Shown: positions 1 through 11,281 of the stretch, piece by piece
How positions within the stretch are numbered: the first letter of the stretch is position 1
Layout: each line of letters opens with the position of its first letter
Assembly (NCBI GenBank): GCA_030695415.1
Contig: JAUYQZ010000044.1
Span: forward strand, 51,231-115,230
DNA: 64,000 nt
DNA from: Hylemonella sp.
Lineage (GTDB): Bacteria > Pseudomonadota > Gammaproteobacteria > Burkholderiales > Burkholderiaceae_C
Direction: 5' to 3'
Program-made: the position numbers and the translations under genes
Notes under the pieces: generated by a model
What the model was told of the DNA's origin: nothing
What the model saw: only the letters and a program-made list of their open reading frames with translations
Database searches by the model: none

Positions 1-278
1 AACTCGGCAAACCAGCTCAGCTTGTGCCAGCCGGGCCTGGGGTTGACCAGCAGCGGCGCATCGTTCCTGAGCATCCACTTGAGGCCCTTGAGGATGGTGG
101 AGGGGTGGTTCCAGACCTCGGCATTGGAGGCGGAGAGCTGGCCGCCATTGGCAAACGATGTTTCCATCGCCGCGTAGCGGTGTTTCTCGAGCAGGGTGAC
201 GGCAAAGCCGCGTTTGGCCAGGGCGTAGGCAGTGGTGACGCCGGTGATACCAGCGCCAATGATGGCGATCGACTTCAT
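1..278 (-). CDS. D-amino-acid dehydrogenase-like FAD oxidoreductase, N-terminal part (cut by window edge)
   Basis: Only the first 92 codons are inside the window. The protein opens with a Rossmann dinucleotide-binding motif (IIGAGITGVTTAYAL, residues 5-19) followed by an acidic/basic strand end (LLEKH) and the segment ETSFANGGQLSASNAEVWN, which is characteristic of DadA-type D-amino-acid dehydrogenases and related glycine/sarcosine oxidases. Such enzymes oxidise an amino acid to the 2-oxo acid and pass electrons to the membrane quinone pool. The ATG is preceded by a GGAG ribosome site. A tandem glycine riboswitch lies immediately upstream on the same strand, so the gene is probably glycine-responsive and glycine itself may be a substrate; that last point is inference. 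Confidence 0.85.
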   Translation of the reverse strand, partial: MKSIAIIGAGITGVTTAYALAKRGFAVTLLEKHRYAAMETSFANGGQLSASNAEVWNHPSTILKGLKWMLRNDAPLLVNPRPGWHKLSWFAE

Positions 279-335
279 GAGAACAGGCTCCAAACGTCAT
301 GGGGGTGGGGTGCGCGACACACCATGTGCCATGCA

Positions 336-535
336 CGCCCCCTCTGTTTGGTACCTGAGAGATTCACGCGGCCTGTACGTCGGTGGACGGGGCTGCGCTT
401 GCTCCTGCGGTGGGCCGGGTGACGACATCCGGCCGCTCTTCAGAGTTCATTCGGTCAGATCGGTCCTTTTGCCTGAGAGTTTCCGGGGCGGTTGCTCCTT
501 CGGCGCTGCCACTTCTACGGCAGTCTCTCCCGATC
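336..535 (-). ncRNA. Tandem glycine riboswitch (two aptamers)
   Basis: Read on the minus strand, the first aptamer (about 535 to 458) has the glycine aptamer core: a closing helix GATCGG/CCGATC, the segment GCGCCGAAGGAGCAA, then ACTCTCAGGCAAAAGGAC. After a short linker, a second aptamer (about 452 to 336) has GGAGCAAGCGCAGCCCCG and then AATCTCTCAGGTACC followed by CAGAGGGGGC. Two aptamers in series are the usual arrangement of this class. The RNA ends about 57 nt before the ATG of the dadA-like gene, so it very probably controls that gene. Glycine aptamers most often switch on glycine-disposal genes. Confidence 0.93.
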
Positions 536-605
536 TGTCCTGGCCACTTTGTGACCCGTAGCGATTCTAGCGCCCACGGGCTGCGCTGGAAAGACCCCCA
601 GCCTC

Positions 606-1172
606 TCAGCTCATCCAGTCCTGCGAGACGATGCTGTCGCGTCCCATGCGCTTGGCCTGCTCCAGAGCGCCTTCGCACAGCGTCACCAGCGCATCGGGGC
701 CGGCATCACTCCCGGGCGAGACGGCCGCCACGCCAATGCTCACGGTGACGATACCGCCTTCGCCGCCGCTGTGCGGCATGGCCAGGCTGTTGACCAGCGA
801 GCGCACGCGCGCCGCCACCACGAGCGCGCCCGTCTCGTGCACCGCCGGCAGCAGGATGGCGAACTCGTCATCACCGTAGCGCGCCACCACATCCGCCGGG
901 CGGAACACCGCACGACCCAGCGTGGCGGCAATCTTCTTCAGGCGGTCCGGGCCCATGGACGCCACGTGCGTGTCGACGTAGGCACGGAAATGGTCGACGT
1001 CGATGAGCAGCAGGGACAGCGGCTCGCCTTCGCGGCGCGCACGCTCCCATTCCTGCTCCAGGCGCCGGTCAAAACCGGTGCGGTCCAGCACGCCCGTCAG
1101 TTGATCGGCATGGGCCGCCGCCAGCGCCACCGCCGCTTGCAACTCCGAGGCGGGACGGGTCTTGGCGGGCAT
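606..1172 (-). CDS. Short GGDEF-domain protein with a variant active-site motif
   Basis: 188 aa, almost entirely one GGDEF domain, with no membrane or sensory domain. The entry motif DQLTGVLDRTGFDRRL is near residue 22 and LLLIDVDHFRAYVD near residue 54 carries the metal-binding Asp of diguanylate cyclases. The signature reads RYGDDEF rather than RYGGDEF, so the second glycine of the GTP-binding turn is an aspartate. An RxxD inhibitory-site motif (RPAD) lies five residues before it. Known cyclases need both glycines for good activity, so this may be weak or may act as a c-di-GMP receptor (inference). It lies upstream of the riboswitch and downstream of the peroxiredoxin on the same strand. 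Confidence 0.85.
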   Translation of the reverse strand: MPAKTRPASELQAAVALAAAHADQLTGVLDRTGFDRRLEQEWERARREGEPLSLLLIDVDHFRAYVDTHVASMGPDRLKKIAATLGRAVFRPADVVARYGDDEFAILLPAVHETGALVVAARVRSLVNSLAMPHSGGEGGIVTVSIGVAAVSPGSDAGPDALVTLCEGALEQAKRMGRDSIVSQDWMS

Positions 1173-1190
1173 GGCGAGAGGAGCCCGGAC

Positions 1191-3540
<2,350 letters not shown>

Positions 3541-3577
3541 AAAGCGCCGCCAGGCAAAACCTCAAGCAGAAAGAAGA

Positions 3578-4525
3578 TCAAACCTCCTGCTTCAACCCCT
3601 TAGGCAAAGGAAACTTGACCGTCTCCTCAATCCCGTCCATCTTGCGCACGGAAACGGCGCCCAGGGAACGGATGCGCTCGATCACCTGCTGCACCAGGAT
3701 TTCCGGGGCTGAGGCGCCGGCGGTCAGGCCCACGCGGCTGCGGCCGTCGAACCACTCGGCTTTCAGTTCCTCGGCGTTGTCCACCATATAGGCATCGGTG
3801 CCGAGCTTCTTGGCCACCTCGCGCAGGCGGTTGCTGTTGGAGCTGGTGGGGCTGCCCACCACGATGACCACGTCCACCTGCGGGCTCAGCAGCTTGACGG
3901 CGTCCTGCCGGTTCTGGGTGGCGTAGCAGATGTCCTGCTGCTTGGGTTCGCGCACCTGCGGGAACCTGGCTCTGACAGCCGCCATGATGCCGGCCGCGTC
4001 GTCCACGGAAAGCGTGGTCTGCGTCACCACGGCCAGCTTTTCGGTCTGCGCCAGCTGCACACGGGCCACGTCGGCCTCGTCTTCCACCAGGTGGATGCCG
4101 GTATCGAGCTGGCCCACGGTGCCCTCCACCTCGGGGTGGCCCTTGTGGCCGATCATGATGAATTCGTAGCCTTCCTTGTGCAGCTTGGCCACTTCCACGT
4201 GCACCTTGGTCACCAGCGGGCAGGTGGCGTCGAAGATCTGGAAGCCGCGGGCTTCGGCCTCGCGCTGCACGGCCTTGCTCACGCCGTGGGCCGAGAACAC
4301 CAGCGTGGCGCCGGGCGGCACATCGCTCAGCTCCTCGATGAAGATCGCGCCCTTGGCCTTGAGGTCGTTCACCACATAGGTGTTGTGCACGATTTCGTGG
4401 CGCACGTAGATCGGGCGGCCGAACTTCTGCAGGGCGCGCTCGACGATCTCGATGGCGCGGTCCACGCCCGCGCAGAAACCGCGCGGCTCCGCCAAAAGGA
4501 TTTCCGCCTGCGTACTCATGGTCAT
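3578..4525 (-). CDS. ispH: 4-hydroxy-3-methylbut-2-enyl diphosphate reductase
   Basis: 315 aa. The last enzyme of the methylerythritol phosphate pathway, reducing HMBPP to isopentenyl and dimethylallyl diphosphate with an iron-sulfur cluster. The N-terminus [20 protein letters not shown] holds the first cluster cysteine; the second is in [12 protein letters not shown] and the third in [12 protein letters not shown]. The substrate-binding segments [11 protein letters not shown] and [10 protein letters not shown] are intact. Length is typical. The ATG at 4525 overlaps the stop of the upstream FKBP gene by four bases (ATGA), and a second in-frame ATG lies two codons later. The FKBP-ispH pair is a common proteobacterial operon. 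Confidence 0.98.
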   Translation of the reverse strand: MTMSTQAEILLAEPRGFCAGVDRAIEIVERALQKFGRPIYVRHEIVHNTYVVNDLKAKGAIFIEELSDVPPGATLVFSAHGVSKAVQREAEARGFQIFDATCPLVTKVHVEVAKLHKEGYEFIMIGHKGHPEVEGTVGQLDTGIHLVEDEADVARVQLAQTEKLAVVTQTTLSVDDAAGIMAAVRARFPQVREPKQQDICYATQNRQDAVKLLSPQVDVVIVVGSPTSSNSNRLREVAKKLGTDAYMVDNAEELKAEWFDGRSRVGLTAGASAPEILVQQVIERIRSLGAVSVRKMDGIEETVKFPLPKGLKQEV

Positions 4526-4971
4526 AACACCCCGATCAGTTGCACTTCAAAGCTCACCGGCTGGCCTGCCAGCGGATGATTGAAGTCGAACAATACAGCC
4601 TCCTCGCCCAGCTGGCGCACCACGCCGCCAAATTGCCCCTTGCGGTCGGGCGTGGGGAACTGCACCACGTCACCCACCGCGTACTGCTCGTTGGGGTCGC
4701 CCAGCTCGCGCAATTCCTTGCGCGAGAGCCACTGCTGCATGTCAGGGTTGCGCTCGCCATAGGCACCCGGCGGAAGCTGCAGCGTGGTGTGCTGACCCTC
4801 TTCCAGGCCGATCATGGCCTGCTCCACGCCCGGGGCCAGTTCGCCCGTGCCCAGGGTCAGCGTGGCCGGCTTGCCACCGAAGGTATTGATGATGTCGCCA
4901 GCCGGCCCCGATAGGCGGTAATGCAGCGTGAGAAAGGAGCCGGGCTGGACCCGGGCTGGGGTGATGGTCAT
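4522..4971 (-). CDS. FKBP-type peptidyl-prolyl cis-trans isomerase, SlpA-like
   Basis: 149 aa. A cytoplasmic prolyl isomerase and chaperone. The FKBP fold starts at [18 protein letters not shown], with [22 protein letters not shown] around residues 38-59, followed by an inserted-in-flap segment ([10 protein letters not shown]) and the C-terminal strand [20 protein letters not shown], which is typical of SlpA/SlyD-like proteins. The ATG at 4971 gives the normal family length; the reading frame stays open upstream but that part has no protein-like features. It overlaps ispH by four bases. It is divergent from radC across a 55-base gap. Confidence 0.93.
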   Translation of the reverse strand: MTITPARVQPGSFLTLHYRLSGPAGDIINTFGGKPATLTLGTGELAPGVEQAMIGLEEGQHTTLQLPPGAYGERNPDMQQWLSRKELRELGDPNEQYAVGDVVQFPTPDRKGQFGGVVRQLGEEAVLFDFNHPLAGQPVSFEVQLIGVL

Positions 4972-5026
4972 GGAAGTCCCGATAAACTGGGCTCTATTGT
5001 AAAAACCCCGGCCAACCGGGCGTGCC

Positions 5027-5704
5027 ATGCCCCTCAAAGACCTTCCCGCCGACGCGCGACCGCGCGAAAAGCTGCTGGCCCGCGGCCCGGGGGCGCTGTC
5101 GGACGCCGAACTACTGGCCCTGCTGCTGCGCACCGGTCTGGCCGGCAAGGGCGTGCTGCAGCTGGCACAGGAGCTGCTGGACAGCTTCGGTGGTCTGGCC
5201 GGCCTGCTGCACGCCACGGCCGACGACCTCAAACGCATCAAGGGCCTGGGCGGGCCAGCCAAACGCGCCGAGCTGGTGGCCGTGCTGGAACTGGCCCGCC
5301 GCGTCCTGGCCGAGCAACTGCGCGAACGCGCCGCGCTGGACACACCACAGTCCGTCAAAGAGTATCTGCAGCTGCACCTGGCCCACAAGAAGCACGAGAG
5401 CTTTGCCGTGCTCTTCCTCGACAACCAGCACAAGCTGCTGGCGCTGGAGGAGCTGTTTCGCGGCACGCTGGCGCAGACCAGCGTCTACCCGCGCGAAGTG
5501 GTGCTGCGCGCCCTGCACCACCACGCCGCCGCCGTGGTGCTGGCGCACAACCATCCCAGCGGCACGGTACAGCCTTCGCGCGCCGACGAGGCGCTCACGC
5601 AAGCCCTCAAGGCCGCACTGGCCCTGGTGGACGTGCGTGTGCTGGACCACATGATCGTGGCGCCGGGCCTGGCGCTTTCGATGGCCGAGAAAGGCCTGAT
5701 CTGA
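5027..5704 (+). CDS. radC: RadC family JAB1/MPN-domain protein
   Basis: 225 aa. The N-terminal helix-hairpin-helix region ([20 protein letters not shown], then [20 protein letters not shown]) is followed by an MPN/JAB1 domain with the metal-binding signature AHNHPSG near residue 174 and a downstream Asp ([10 protein letters not shown]). The fold is that of a zinc metalloprotease, but the biological role of RadC is unsettled despite its DNA-repair name. The start is the ATG at 5027. The stop overlaps the start of the next gene (TGATG), so the two are probably co-translated. Confidence 0.95.
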   Translation: MPLKDLPADARPREKLLARGPGALSDAELLALLLRTGLAGKGVLQLAQELLDSFGGLAGLLHATADDLKRIKGLGGPAKRAELVAVLELARRVLAEQLRERAALDTPQSVKEYLQLHLAHKKHESFAVLFLDNQHKLLALEELFRGTLAQTSVYPREVVLRALHHHAAAVVLAHNHPSGTVQPSRADEALTQALKAALALVDVRVLDHMIVAPGLALSMAEKGLI

Positions 5705-6345
5705 TGGTCAAGATCAACTCATTGGCCGAGCTCAAGCAGGTCAAGAAAGCCATCGAAACGCAAGCCAAGCTGGAAGCCGAGCGCAAGATCGAGGCGGCGA
5801 AACGAGCACGGCAGGCCACGGCAGACAAGGACCTGTTCCAGCAAGCTGCCGGCAAGGTGCAGCTCATGCAACAGGCGGCCAAAGTTCAACTCAAAAGCAT
5901 CAAGCCCGAGCCCGAGCTCCTGCAGCACCAGCTCGACGAGCAGGCCGCGCTGCAGGAAACCCTGAGCGACGAATTCGACATCAGCACCCTGCTGGAAACC
6001 GACGAACACCTGAGCTACCGCCGCCCCGGCATCGGCCCCGACGTCACCCGCAAGCTGCGCCGTGGCGACTGGGCCATCCAGCGCCAGCTCGATCTGCACG
6101 GCCTGCGCACCGAAGACGCCCGCGAAGCCCTGGGCCAGTTCATCCGCGAAGCGCACCAGCAGGGCATACGCTGTGTGCGCGTGGTGCACGGCAAGGGCCT
6201 GGGCTCACCGGGCAAGACCCCGGTGCTCAAGGGCCGCGTGCAGAGCTGGTTGGCGCAGAAGAAGGAAGTGCTGGCCTTTGTGCAGGCGCGGCCGGCGGAG
6301 GGGGGTGCGGGGGCGCTGGTGGTGTTGCTGCAACCTGCTGGTTAG
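5704..6345 (+). CDS. Smr domain protein
   Basis: 213 aa. The N-terminal 90 residues are charged and helical, rich in Lys, Glu and Ala, probably a coiled coil. The Smr domain follows from about residue 122: QLDLHGLRTEDAREALGQFI has the conserved LDLHG motif, and VRVVHGKGLGSPGKTPVLKG has the second signature (HGKG). Smr domains are nucleases or nicking enzymes acting on DNA or RNA. The ATG at 5704 overlaps the radC stop; a much longer open frame exists upstream but runs through radC and is not real. No clear terminator follows. Confidence 0.92.
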   Translation: MVKINSLAELKQVKKAIETQAKLEAERKIEAAKRARQATADKDLFQQAAGKVQLMQQAAKVQLKSIKPEPELLQHQLDEQAALQETLSDEFDISTLLETDEHLSYRRPGIGPDVTRKLRRGDWAIQRQLDLHGLRTEDAREALGQFIREAHQQGIRCVRVVHGKGLGSPGKTPVLKGRVQSWLAQKKEVLAFVQARPAEGGAGALVVLLQPAG

Positions 6346-6422
6346 ATGGCACACGAGTCCTGCTGTCAGCCTCTGCCTGTAGATGGTCTGCGACGCTCGA
6401 TTCAACACATAATCTAATCGCT

Positions 6423-7538
6423 ATGCGCCATTTCTCGATTCGTTTCTTTCTTTCATCCGTGACTGCATTGCTGCTGTTGATGTCAGCTGCAAGAGCCAAC
6501 GACGGCATTGGTGAAATCGGCGTTGGCGGTGTGATTGCCTACGGAAAGACAGACAAGGTCACGATGCGCAAGGAAGTGCTGGAAATTGGCACTGACAGGA
6601 TTGACGTGGCCTATGAATTCGTTAATGAATCCGATGTTCCAGTAACTCTGCCTATCGTGTTTCCGCTACCGCCCTATGGCCCCGGTACACCATCGCCAGG
6701 CTACAGTGGTCAGCCATCCGGTTTCAGCTTGACGATTGACGGCAATACAAAGCCGTTCACTACGTCGATCCGGGCTGTGGTTCCTGGTCACAAGGGCGGC
6801 GAAGATAGGGACGTTACCCATCTATTGACAAGAGCAGGGCTCACACAAGAGCAGATTGCCCTATTTCCAGGAGCCTTTCGCAACAGCGAAGTGGATGTAT
6901 CTCCATTTAAGGACCGGAATGTCCAAAAAGTCCAAGCCGTCTCAAATGACCAGTTAAAACAACTTAGAGAGCTCGGTCTGCTCGATCTGAATCCGAACAC
7001 ACTTCGGGATTTTGTCGACTTTCCTACTTGGTCTGTTCATATCGCTTATCACTGGACCGCGACATTTCTTCCAAAGAAAGTGGTCTCCGTTTCGCACAGC
7101 TACGAGCCATTTCTTGGCGTTGGTAGCAGTCAGCCACTCAACCCATCAAATATCCAGGATGAGAAGAAACTGAAAGACATTTTTTGCGGCTCAGCGTCTT
7201 TACTGAAACACCTCAGAAGTACCACATCAAGCGACGGGTGGATTCCTGGTGCAACTGTCAGCTACATTCTGACGACGGCCAATACGTGGAATGGCCCAAT
7301 CCGGGACTTCACGCTCCGCATCAGAAAGTCCAAACCGAGCGAAGTCATTTCGCTGTGCTTCCCTGGGAAGTTCTCCAAGGTCAATTCCCTGACCTTTGAA
7401 TCCCATCTGAAGGACTTTTCGCCCAACGAGAACCTGTTAATCAAATACCTGTTGCCCGGCAATCAAGAGGCGTATCCCTACGCTGGCAAGCATGGAGAGA
7501 GTACCGTTCCCGTAATGAATCGCACACTGAAACCATAA
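6423..7538 (+). CDS. Secreted DUF4424-family protein
   Basis: 371 aa. Residues 1-25 are a Sec signal peptide (hydrophobic FFLSSVTALLLLMSAARA, cleavage before NDGIG). The mature part resembles DUF4424: an opening GEIGVGGVIAYGKTDKVTMR, then VAYEFVNESDVPVTLPIVFPLPPY, a central VSVSHSYEPFLGVGSS and a late SYILTTANTWNGPIRDF. Function is unknown in this family. Base composition is clearly lower in GC than both neighbours, with codons rare in this genome (AAT, TTA, ACA), which suggests recent acquisition. It is convergent with the globin gene and separated from the Smr gene by 77 bases. Confidence 0.82.
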   Translation: MRHFSIRFFLSSVTALLLLMSAARANDGIGEIGVGGVIAYGKTDKVTMRKEVLEIGTDRIDVAYEFVNESDVPVTLPIVFPLPPYGPGTPSPGYSGQPSGFSLTIDGNTKPFTTSIRAVVPGHKGGEDRDVTHLLTRAGLTQEQIALFPGAFRNSEVDVSPFKDRNVQKVQAVSNDQLKQLRELGLLDLNPNTLRDFVDFPTWSVHIAYHWTATFLPKKVVSVSHSYEPFLGVGSSQPLNPSNIQDEKKLKDIFCGSASLLKHLRSTTSSDGWIPGATVSYILTTANTWNGPIRDFTLRIRKSKPSEVISLCFPGKFSKVNSLTFESHLKDFSPNENLLIKYLLPGNQEAYPYAGKHGESTVPVMNRTLKP

Positions 7539-7570
7539 AGATTCAAAGTACGGTAAGTGCCGAGGCTTGG

Positions 7571-7975
7571 CTAGCCTGGAGTGTTTCTCATCCAGTCCGC
7601 CGTGCCAGCAAATGACTCGCGCAATTTGCCGCGCAGTTCTTCATCCACCCCCACCTCCCCCATGGCCTGGTCCATGCAAGCCAGCCACTGATCGCGTTCG
7701 ACCAGGCCGATCTTGAAGGGCATATGGCGTGCGCGCAGGCGCGGGTGGCCGAAGCGTTCGACGTAGTGGTTGGGGCCACCGAGCCAGCCGGTGAGGAACC
7801 AGCTCAGCTTCTGTCGCGCATCAGCCAGCTCGCTGCCGTGGGCAGCGCGCAGTTCCTTGTAGCCCGGCTCCAGGTCCATGAGGTCGTAGAAGCGTTCGAC
7901 CAGGGCGTGGACCTTGGCTTCGCCGCCGATCCATTCGAAGGGGGTGGCGGGCTTCGTCTTGTCGTCAGCTGTCAT
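7571..7975 (-). CDS. Group II truncated hemoglobin
   Basis: 134 aa from the ATG at 7975. A compact 2-on-2 globin: FEWIGGEAKVHALVERFYDLM is the A-B-E region, LSWFLTGWLGGPNHYVERFGHP carries the group II W-L-G-G-P signature around the distal/E-F region, and RARHMPFKIG contains the proximal haem-ligand His of helix F. Group II globins bind oxygen and are linked to NO or peroxide detoxification. The frame extends eleven codons upstream, but the ATG gives the usual family start. It is downstream of the FtsX-type permease on the same strand, 55 bases away. Confidence 0.93.
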   Translation of the reverse strand: MTADDKTKPATPFEWIGGEAKVHALVERFYDLMDLEPGYKELRAAHGSELADARQKLSWFLTGWLGGPNHYVERFGHPRLRARHMPFKIGLVERDQWLACMDQAMGEVGVDEELRGKLRESFAGTADWMRNTPG

Positions 7976-8030
7976 GCCCGGATTATCCCAGTGCCAAGGA
8001 CCAAGCACATTGCTACTGAATTCATAGCAA

Positions 8031-10550
8031 TCAGGTCGCCGCCTGCCGCAGCGTCTGCACCACCGGCCGGCGCAGTACGCTGCGCAAGCCCCACCAGCCA
8101 GCCAGCCAGGCCAGCAGCGCGCCGCTCACCGCCCCCACGGGCAGCAGCCACCAGCTCACCGTCCATTCGAAATTGAAAACGTAACGCGCCAGCGCCCAGC
8201 CCACGGCGGCCGATACCACGGCGGCCAGGGCCCCGGCCAGCGCGCCCACGCCCGCGAGCTCGGCGCGCTGCACCTGGCGCAGCAGGCCGCTGCTGGCGCC
8301 CACGGCGCGCATGATGGCGTATTCACGCGCGCGCTCCTCGCGTGTGGCGGTGACGGCGGCGAACAGCACCACCAGGCCGGCGGCCAGCGTGAAGCCGAAG
8401 AGGAATTCCACCGCGCGGCTGACCTGCTCCAGCACACGCTGCACCTGGGCGAGCGTGGCGCTCAGATCCACCACGGTGATGTTGGGAAACTGACGCACCA
8501 GGGCGCTGTCGAAGCCGGGCTTTTCTGGCGCACGCAGTGCGGCCAGGTAGGTGATGGGCAACTGCGGCATCTGGCTCACCGGGTACAGCGCGAAGAAGTT
8601 GGCACGCATGGAACCCCAGTCCACCTTGCGCAGCGAGGTGATGGTGCTGTCCTGCTGCAGGCCGGCAATGTCAAAACGCAGTTTGTCGCCGAGCTTGAGG
8701 TTCAGGGTCTTGGCTATGCCCTCTTCCATGCTGATGCCCTGGGCATCCTCCGCCGTCCAGCGGCCGGCCACGATGGGGTTGTGGTCTGGCGGCTGCGCGC
8801 TGTGAGACAGGTTGAATTCGCGCTCCACCAGGCGCTGCGCCCGGTCGTCCTCGTAGTCCTGCGCCTGCACCGGGCGGTCGTTGATGGCGACCAGGCGGCC
8901 GCGGATCATGGGGAACCAGTCGTAGCCGGTGACGCCCGCCTCGCGCAGCTGGCGCTGGAAAGCCTCGGCCTGATCGGGCTGGATGTTGATGACAAAACGG
9001 TTGGGCGCATCGGCCGGCGTGGCCTGGCGCCAGCTCTTGATGAGGTCGGTGCGCAGCAGCACCAGCAGCAGCAGGGCCAGCAGGCCCACGGCCAGGCTGC
9101 TGACCTGCAGCACGGCGTAGATGGGCCGCGCCGAGAGCTGGCGCGTGGCCAGGATCAGCCAGCGCGGCGCGGTGTTCTCACGCACCACGCGGCGCAGCAG
9201 CAGCACCGCGCCCCAGCTGGCCAGGGCAAAGATGGCCACGGCAGCGCCAAAGCCCCCCACGGTGATCAGGCCCAGCTTCAGGTCGCTGCTGGCGGCCAGC
9301 AGCAGGATGGCAAAACCCAGCACCCCCAGGCCCAGCACACCGATGGACATGGGCCGCAGCGTTCCCAGGTCGCGCCGGATCACGCGCAGCGCCGGCACCT
9401 GCGCCAGCTGCAGCACCGGCGGCAGGCCAAAGGCCAGCATGAGGGTGAGGCCCATACCCAGACCGAAGACAACGGGCCACAGGCCGGGCGCAGGCAGGGC
9501 CGTGTCCACCAGACCGGCGAGCAGCAGCACGAAGACGTGGTGCACGGCCCAGCCCAGGGCCACGCCCAGGGCACCGCCGGCCAGGCCCACGAGCAGGAAC
9601 TCCAGCGCGTGGCTGCGCGCGATGGTGGCTTGCGACAGGCCCAGCACGCGCAGCATGGCGCAATCATCCAGATGCTGGTTGGCAAAGGAACGCGCGGCAA
9701 GGCCCACGGCCACCGCACTCAGCAGCGCGGCCAGCAGGGCCACGAGGTTGAGAAATTTCTCGGCGCGCTCCAGCGTCTGTGCCATCTCGGGGCGGCCGCC
9801 CTGCAGGGCCTCGATGCGCACACCGCGCAGCTGCTCACGCTCCACCGTCTCATTGGCGCGCTTGACAAAAGCGTTCACCACCTTGTCCTCGCCGGCCACG
9901 GCCAGGCGGTAGACCAGGCGGCTGGCCGGCTGGATCAGCTGCGTGGCGGCCAGGTCGGCCTGGTGGATCATGGCGCGCGGCGCAAAGTTGATGAAGCCGG
10001 CACCGCGGTCGGGCTCCACGCCGATCAGGCGCGTGATGCGCAGGGCCGCTTCACCGAGCAAGAGCTTGTCACCCAGCTTCAGGTCCAGGGCGTCGAGCAA
10101 GGCCGGATCGGCCCAGACCTCACCCGGCGCGGGAATGTCACGCGTGGCCGCCGCGGGCGTGCCGGCCTCGGTGCTGACGGTCAGCTTGCCGCGCAGCGGA
10201 TAGCCGGCCTCCACCGCCTTCAGCGACACCAGCCGCGTGGCGCCGCCCTGCGTTTCGCCGGCGCGCGCCATGGTGGGAAAACTCAGGGAGCCCGATACCT
10301 GCAGCCCGCTGCCCCTGGCCATGGCCAGCAGGCCGGCGGGCGTGGGGTTGTCGCTGACGATCACCGCGTCGCCGCCCAGCAGCTGCCGTGCGTCGCGCTG
10401 CATGCCGCCCTTGAGCCGGTCGGCGAAGAAGCCCACGGCGGTCAGCGCCGCCACCGCCAGCGTCACGGCCAGGATCAGCAGCCGCAGCTGGCCGGCGCGC
10501 AGGTCACGCCAGAGGGTTTTCCAGCCGAGCTGCCAGAAGGTGATGTTCAT
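8031..10550 (-). CDS. Large FtsX-like ABC transporter permease, YbbP type
   Basis: 839 aa. The N-terminal membrane segment (residues 25-45, LILAVTLAVAALTAVGFFAD) is followed by a large periplasmic domain, two FtsX cores (near 260-400 and 700-830) and roughly ten membrane helices in all. The C-terminal core has TREERAREYAIMRAVGASSGLL, the coupling segment typical of MacB/LolC-type permeases. YbbP proteins normally pair with the ATPase YbbA and a TesA-like hydrolase; no ATPase gene is adjacent here. Substrate is unknown, possibly a lipid or hydrophobic compound. Confidence 0.9.
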   Translation of the reverse strand: MNITFWQLGWKTLWRDLRAGQLRLLILAVTLAVAALTAVGFFADRLKGGMQRDARQLLGGDAVIVSDNPTPAGLLAMARGSGLQVSGSLSFPTMARAGETQGGATRLVSLKAVEAGYPLRGKLTVSTEAGTPAAATRDIPAPGEVWADPALLDALDLKLGDKLLLGEAALRITRLIGVEPDRGAGFINFAPRAMIHQADLAATQLIQPASRLVYRLAVAGEDKVVNAFVKRANETVEREQLRGVRIEALQGGRPEMAQTLERAEKFLNLVALLAALLSAVAVGLAARSFANQHLDDCAMLRVLGLSQATIARSHALEFLLVGLAGGALGVALGWAVHHVFVLLLAGLVDTALPAPGLWPVVFGLGMGLTLMLAFGLPPVLQLAQVPALRVIRRDLGTLRPMSIGVLGLGVLGFAILLLAASSDLKLGLITVGGFGAAVAIFALASWGAVLLLRRVVRENTAPRWLILATRQLSARPIYAVLQVSSLAVGLLALLLLVLLRTDLIKSWRQATPADAPNRFVINIQPDQAEAFQRQLREAGVTGYDWFPMIRGRLVAINDRPVQAQDYEDDRAQRLVEREFNLSHSAQPPDHNPIVAGRWTAEDAQGISMEEGIAKTLNLKLGDKLRFDIAGLQQDSTITSLRKVDWGSMRANFFALYPVSQMPQLPITYLAALRAPEKPGFDSALVRQFPNITVVDLSATLAQVQRVLEQVSRAVEFLFGFTLAAGLVVLFAAVTATREERAREYAIMRAVGASSGLLRQVQRAELAGVGALAGALAAVVSAAVGWALARYVFNFEWTVSWWLLPVGAVSGALLAWLAGWWGLRSVLRRPVVQTLRQAAT

Positions 10551-10662
10551 GAGCCTACCTTAGCGCATTTTGCTTTCCGGGTTGCGCTGCGGGGCTTGGC
10601 CTGGCAGTGCACCACTCAGAAAGGGAAGTCCCCCGAAACGACCCCTTGGCCGCAGCCCTGGC

Positions 10663-11274
10663 TCACTTCTCCTGCATGAGCAGCTTGATGTCTGCGGCCA
10701 GCGCCCCGGCCCCGCTGCCATAGCGCGAGTACAGGCGCAGCTTGCCATTCGCGTCATAGACGTACATGCCGGCCGAGTGGTCCATGGTGTAGCTGGTGGG
10801 CGTCTTGCCTTCGACCTTCTTGTAATACACCTTGTAGTCCTTGGCCAGCGCCGCGAGCTGGTCGGGCCCGGCGGCGTACAGGGCCAGGAAGGTCGGGTCG
10901 AAGTTGCTCATGTAGCTCTTCATGATCTCCGGCGTATCGCGCGCGGGGTCGACGGTGACGAACAGCCCCTGCAGCTTGTCGCCGTCCGCACCCAGCAGCT
11001 TCTTCACCGCGGCCAGTTCGGTCAGGGACGTGGGGCAGACGTCCGGGCACTGCGTGTAGCCGAAGAACATCACGACGATCTTGCCCTGGAAGTCCTTGAG
11101 TGTGCGCGCCCGGCCATCGTGGTCCGTCAGTGCGAAGTCCCGGGCGTAGTCCGCTCCCGTCAGGTCAATGGCGCTGAAGCCGGGCTTGCCGCTGTCCGAA
11201 CAGCCGGAGAGCAGCAGGGCCGCGGCGACGAGCACACCGGCCGAGAGGGAGTGCAGTGCATTGCGCTTGTTCAT
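10663..11274 (-). CDS. SCO1/SenC copper chaperone lipoprotein
   Basis: 203 aa. The signal peptide ends with lipobox LLLSGC (Cys25), so the protein is anchored in the membrane facing the periplasm. The thioredoxin-like domain carries the copper site Cys76 and Cys80 (FFGYTQCPDVCPTSL) with the third ligand His165 in TMDHSAGMYVYD. SCO1 delivers copper to the CuA site of cytochrome oxidase subunit II. It is the last gene of the heme A/assembly operon, eight bases after ctaB. Confidence 0.95.
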   Translation of the reverse strand: MNKRNALHSLSAGVLVAAALLLSGCSDSGKPGFSAIDLTGADYARDFALTDHDGRARTLKDFQGKIVVMFFGYTQCPDVCPTSLTELAAVKKLLGADGDKLQGLFVTVDPARDTPEIMKSYMSNFDPTFLALYAAGPDQLAALAKDYKVYYKKVEGKTPTSYTMDHSAGMYVYDANGKLRLYSRYGSGAGALAADIKLLMQEK

Positions 11275-11281
11275 GGATGGC

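Noticed and set aside
4921..5703. N-terminal extension of the Smr gene to 4921
   Set aside because: It would run through radC in another frame and has Arg/Ala/Gly-rich, non-protein-like composition.
8781..10679. 632-codon plus-strand open frame opposite the FtsX-type permease
   Set aside because: Gln/His/Arg-rich shadow with no recognisable motif; the permease on the other strand is well supported.
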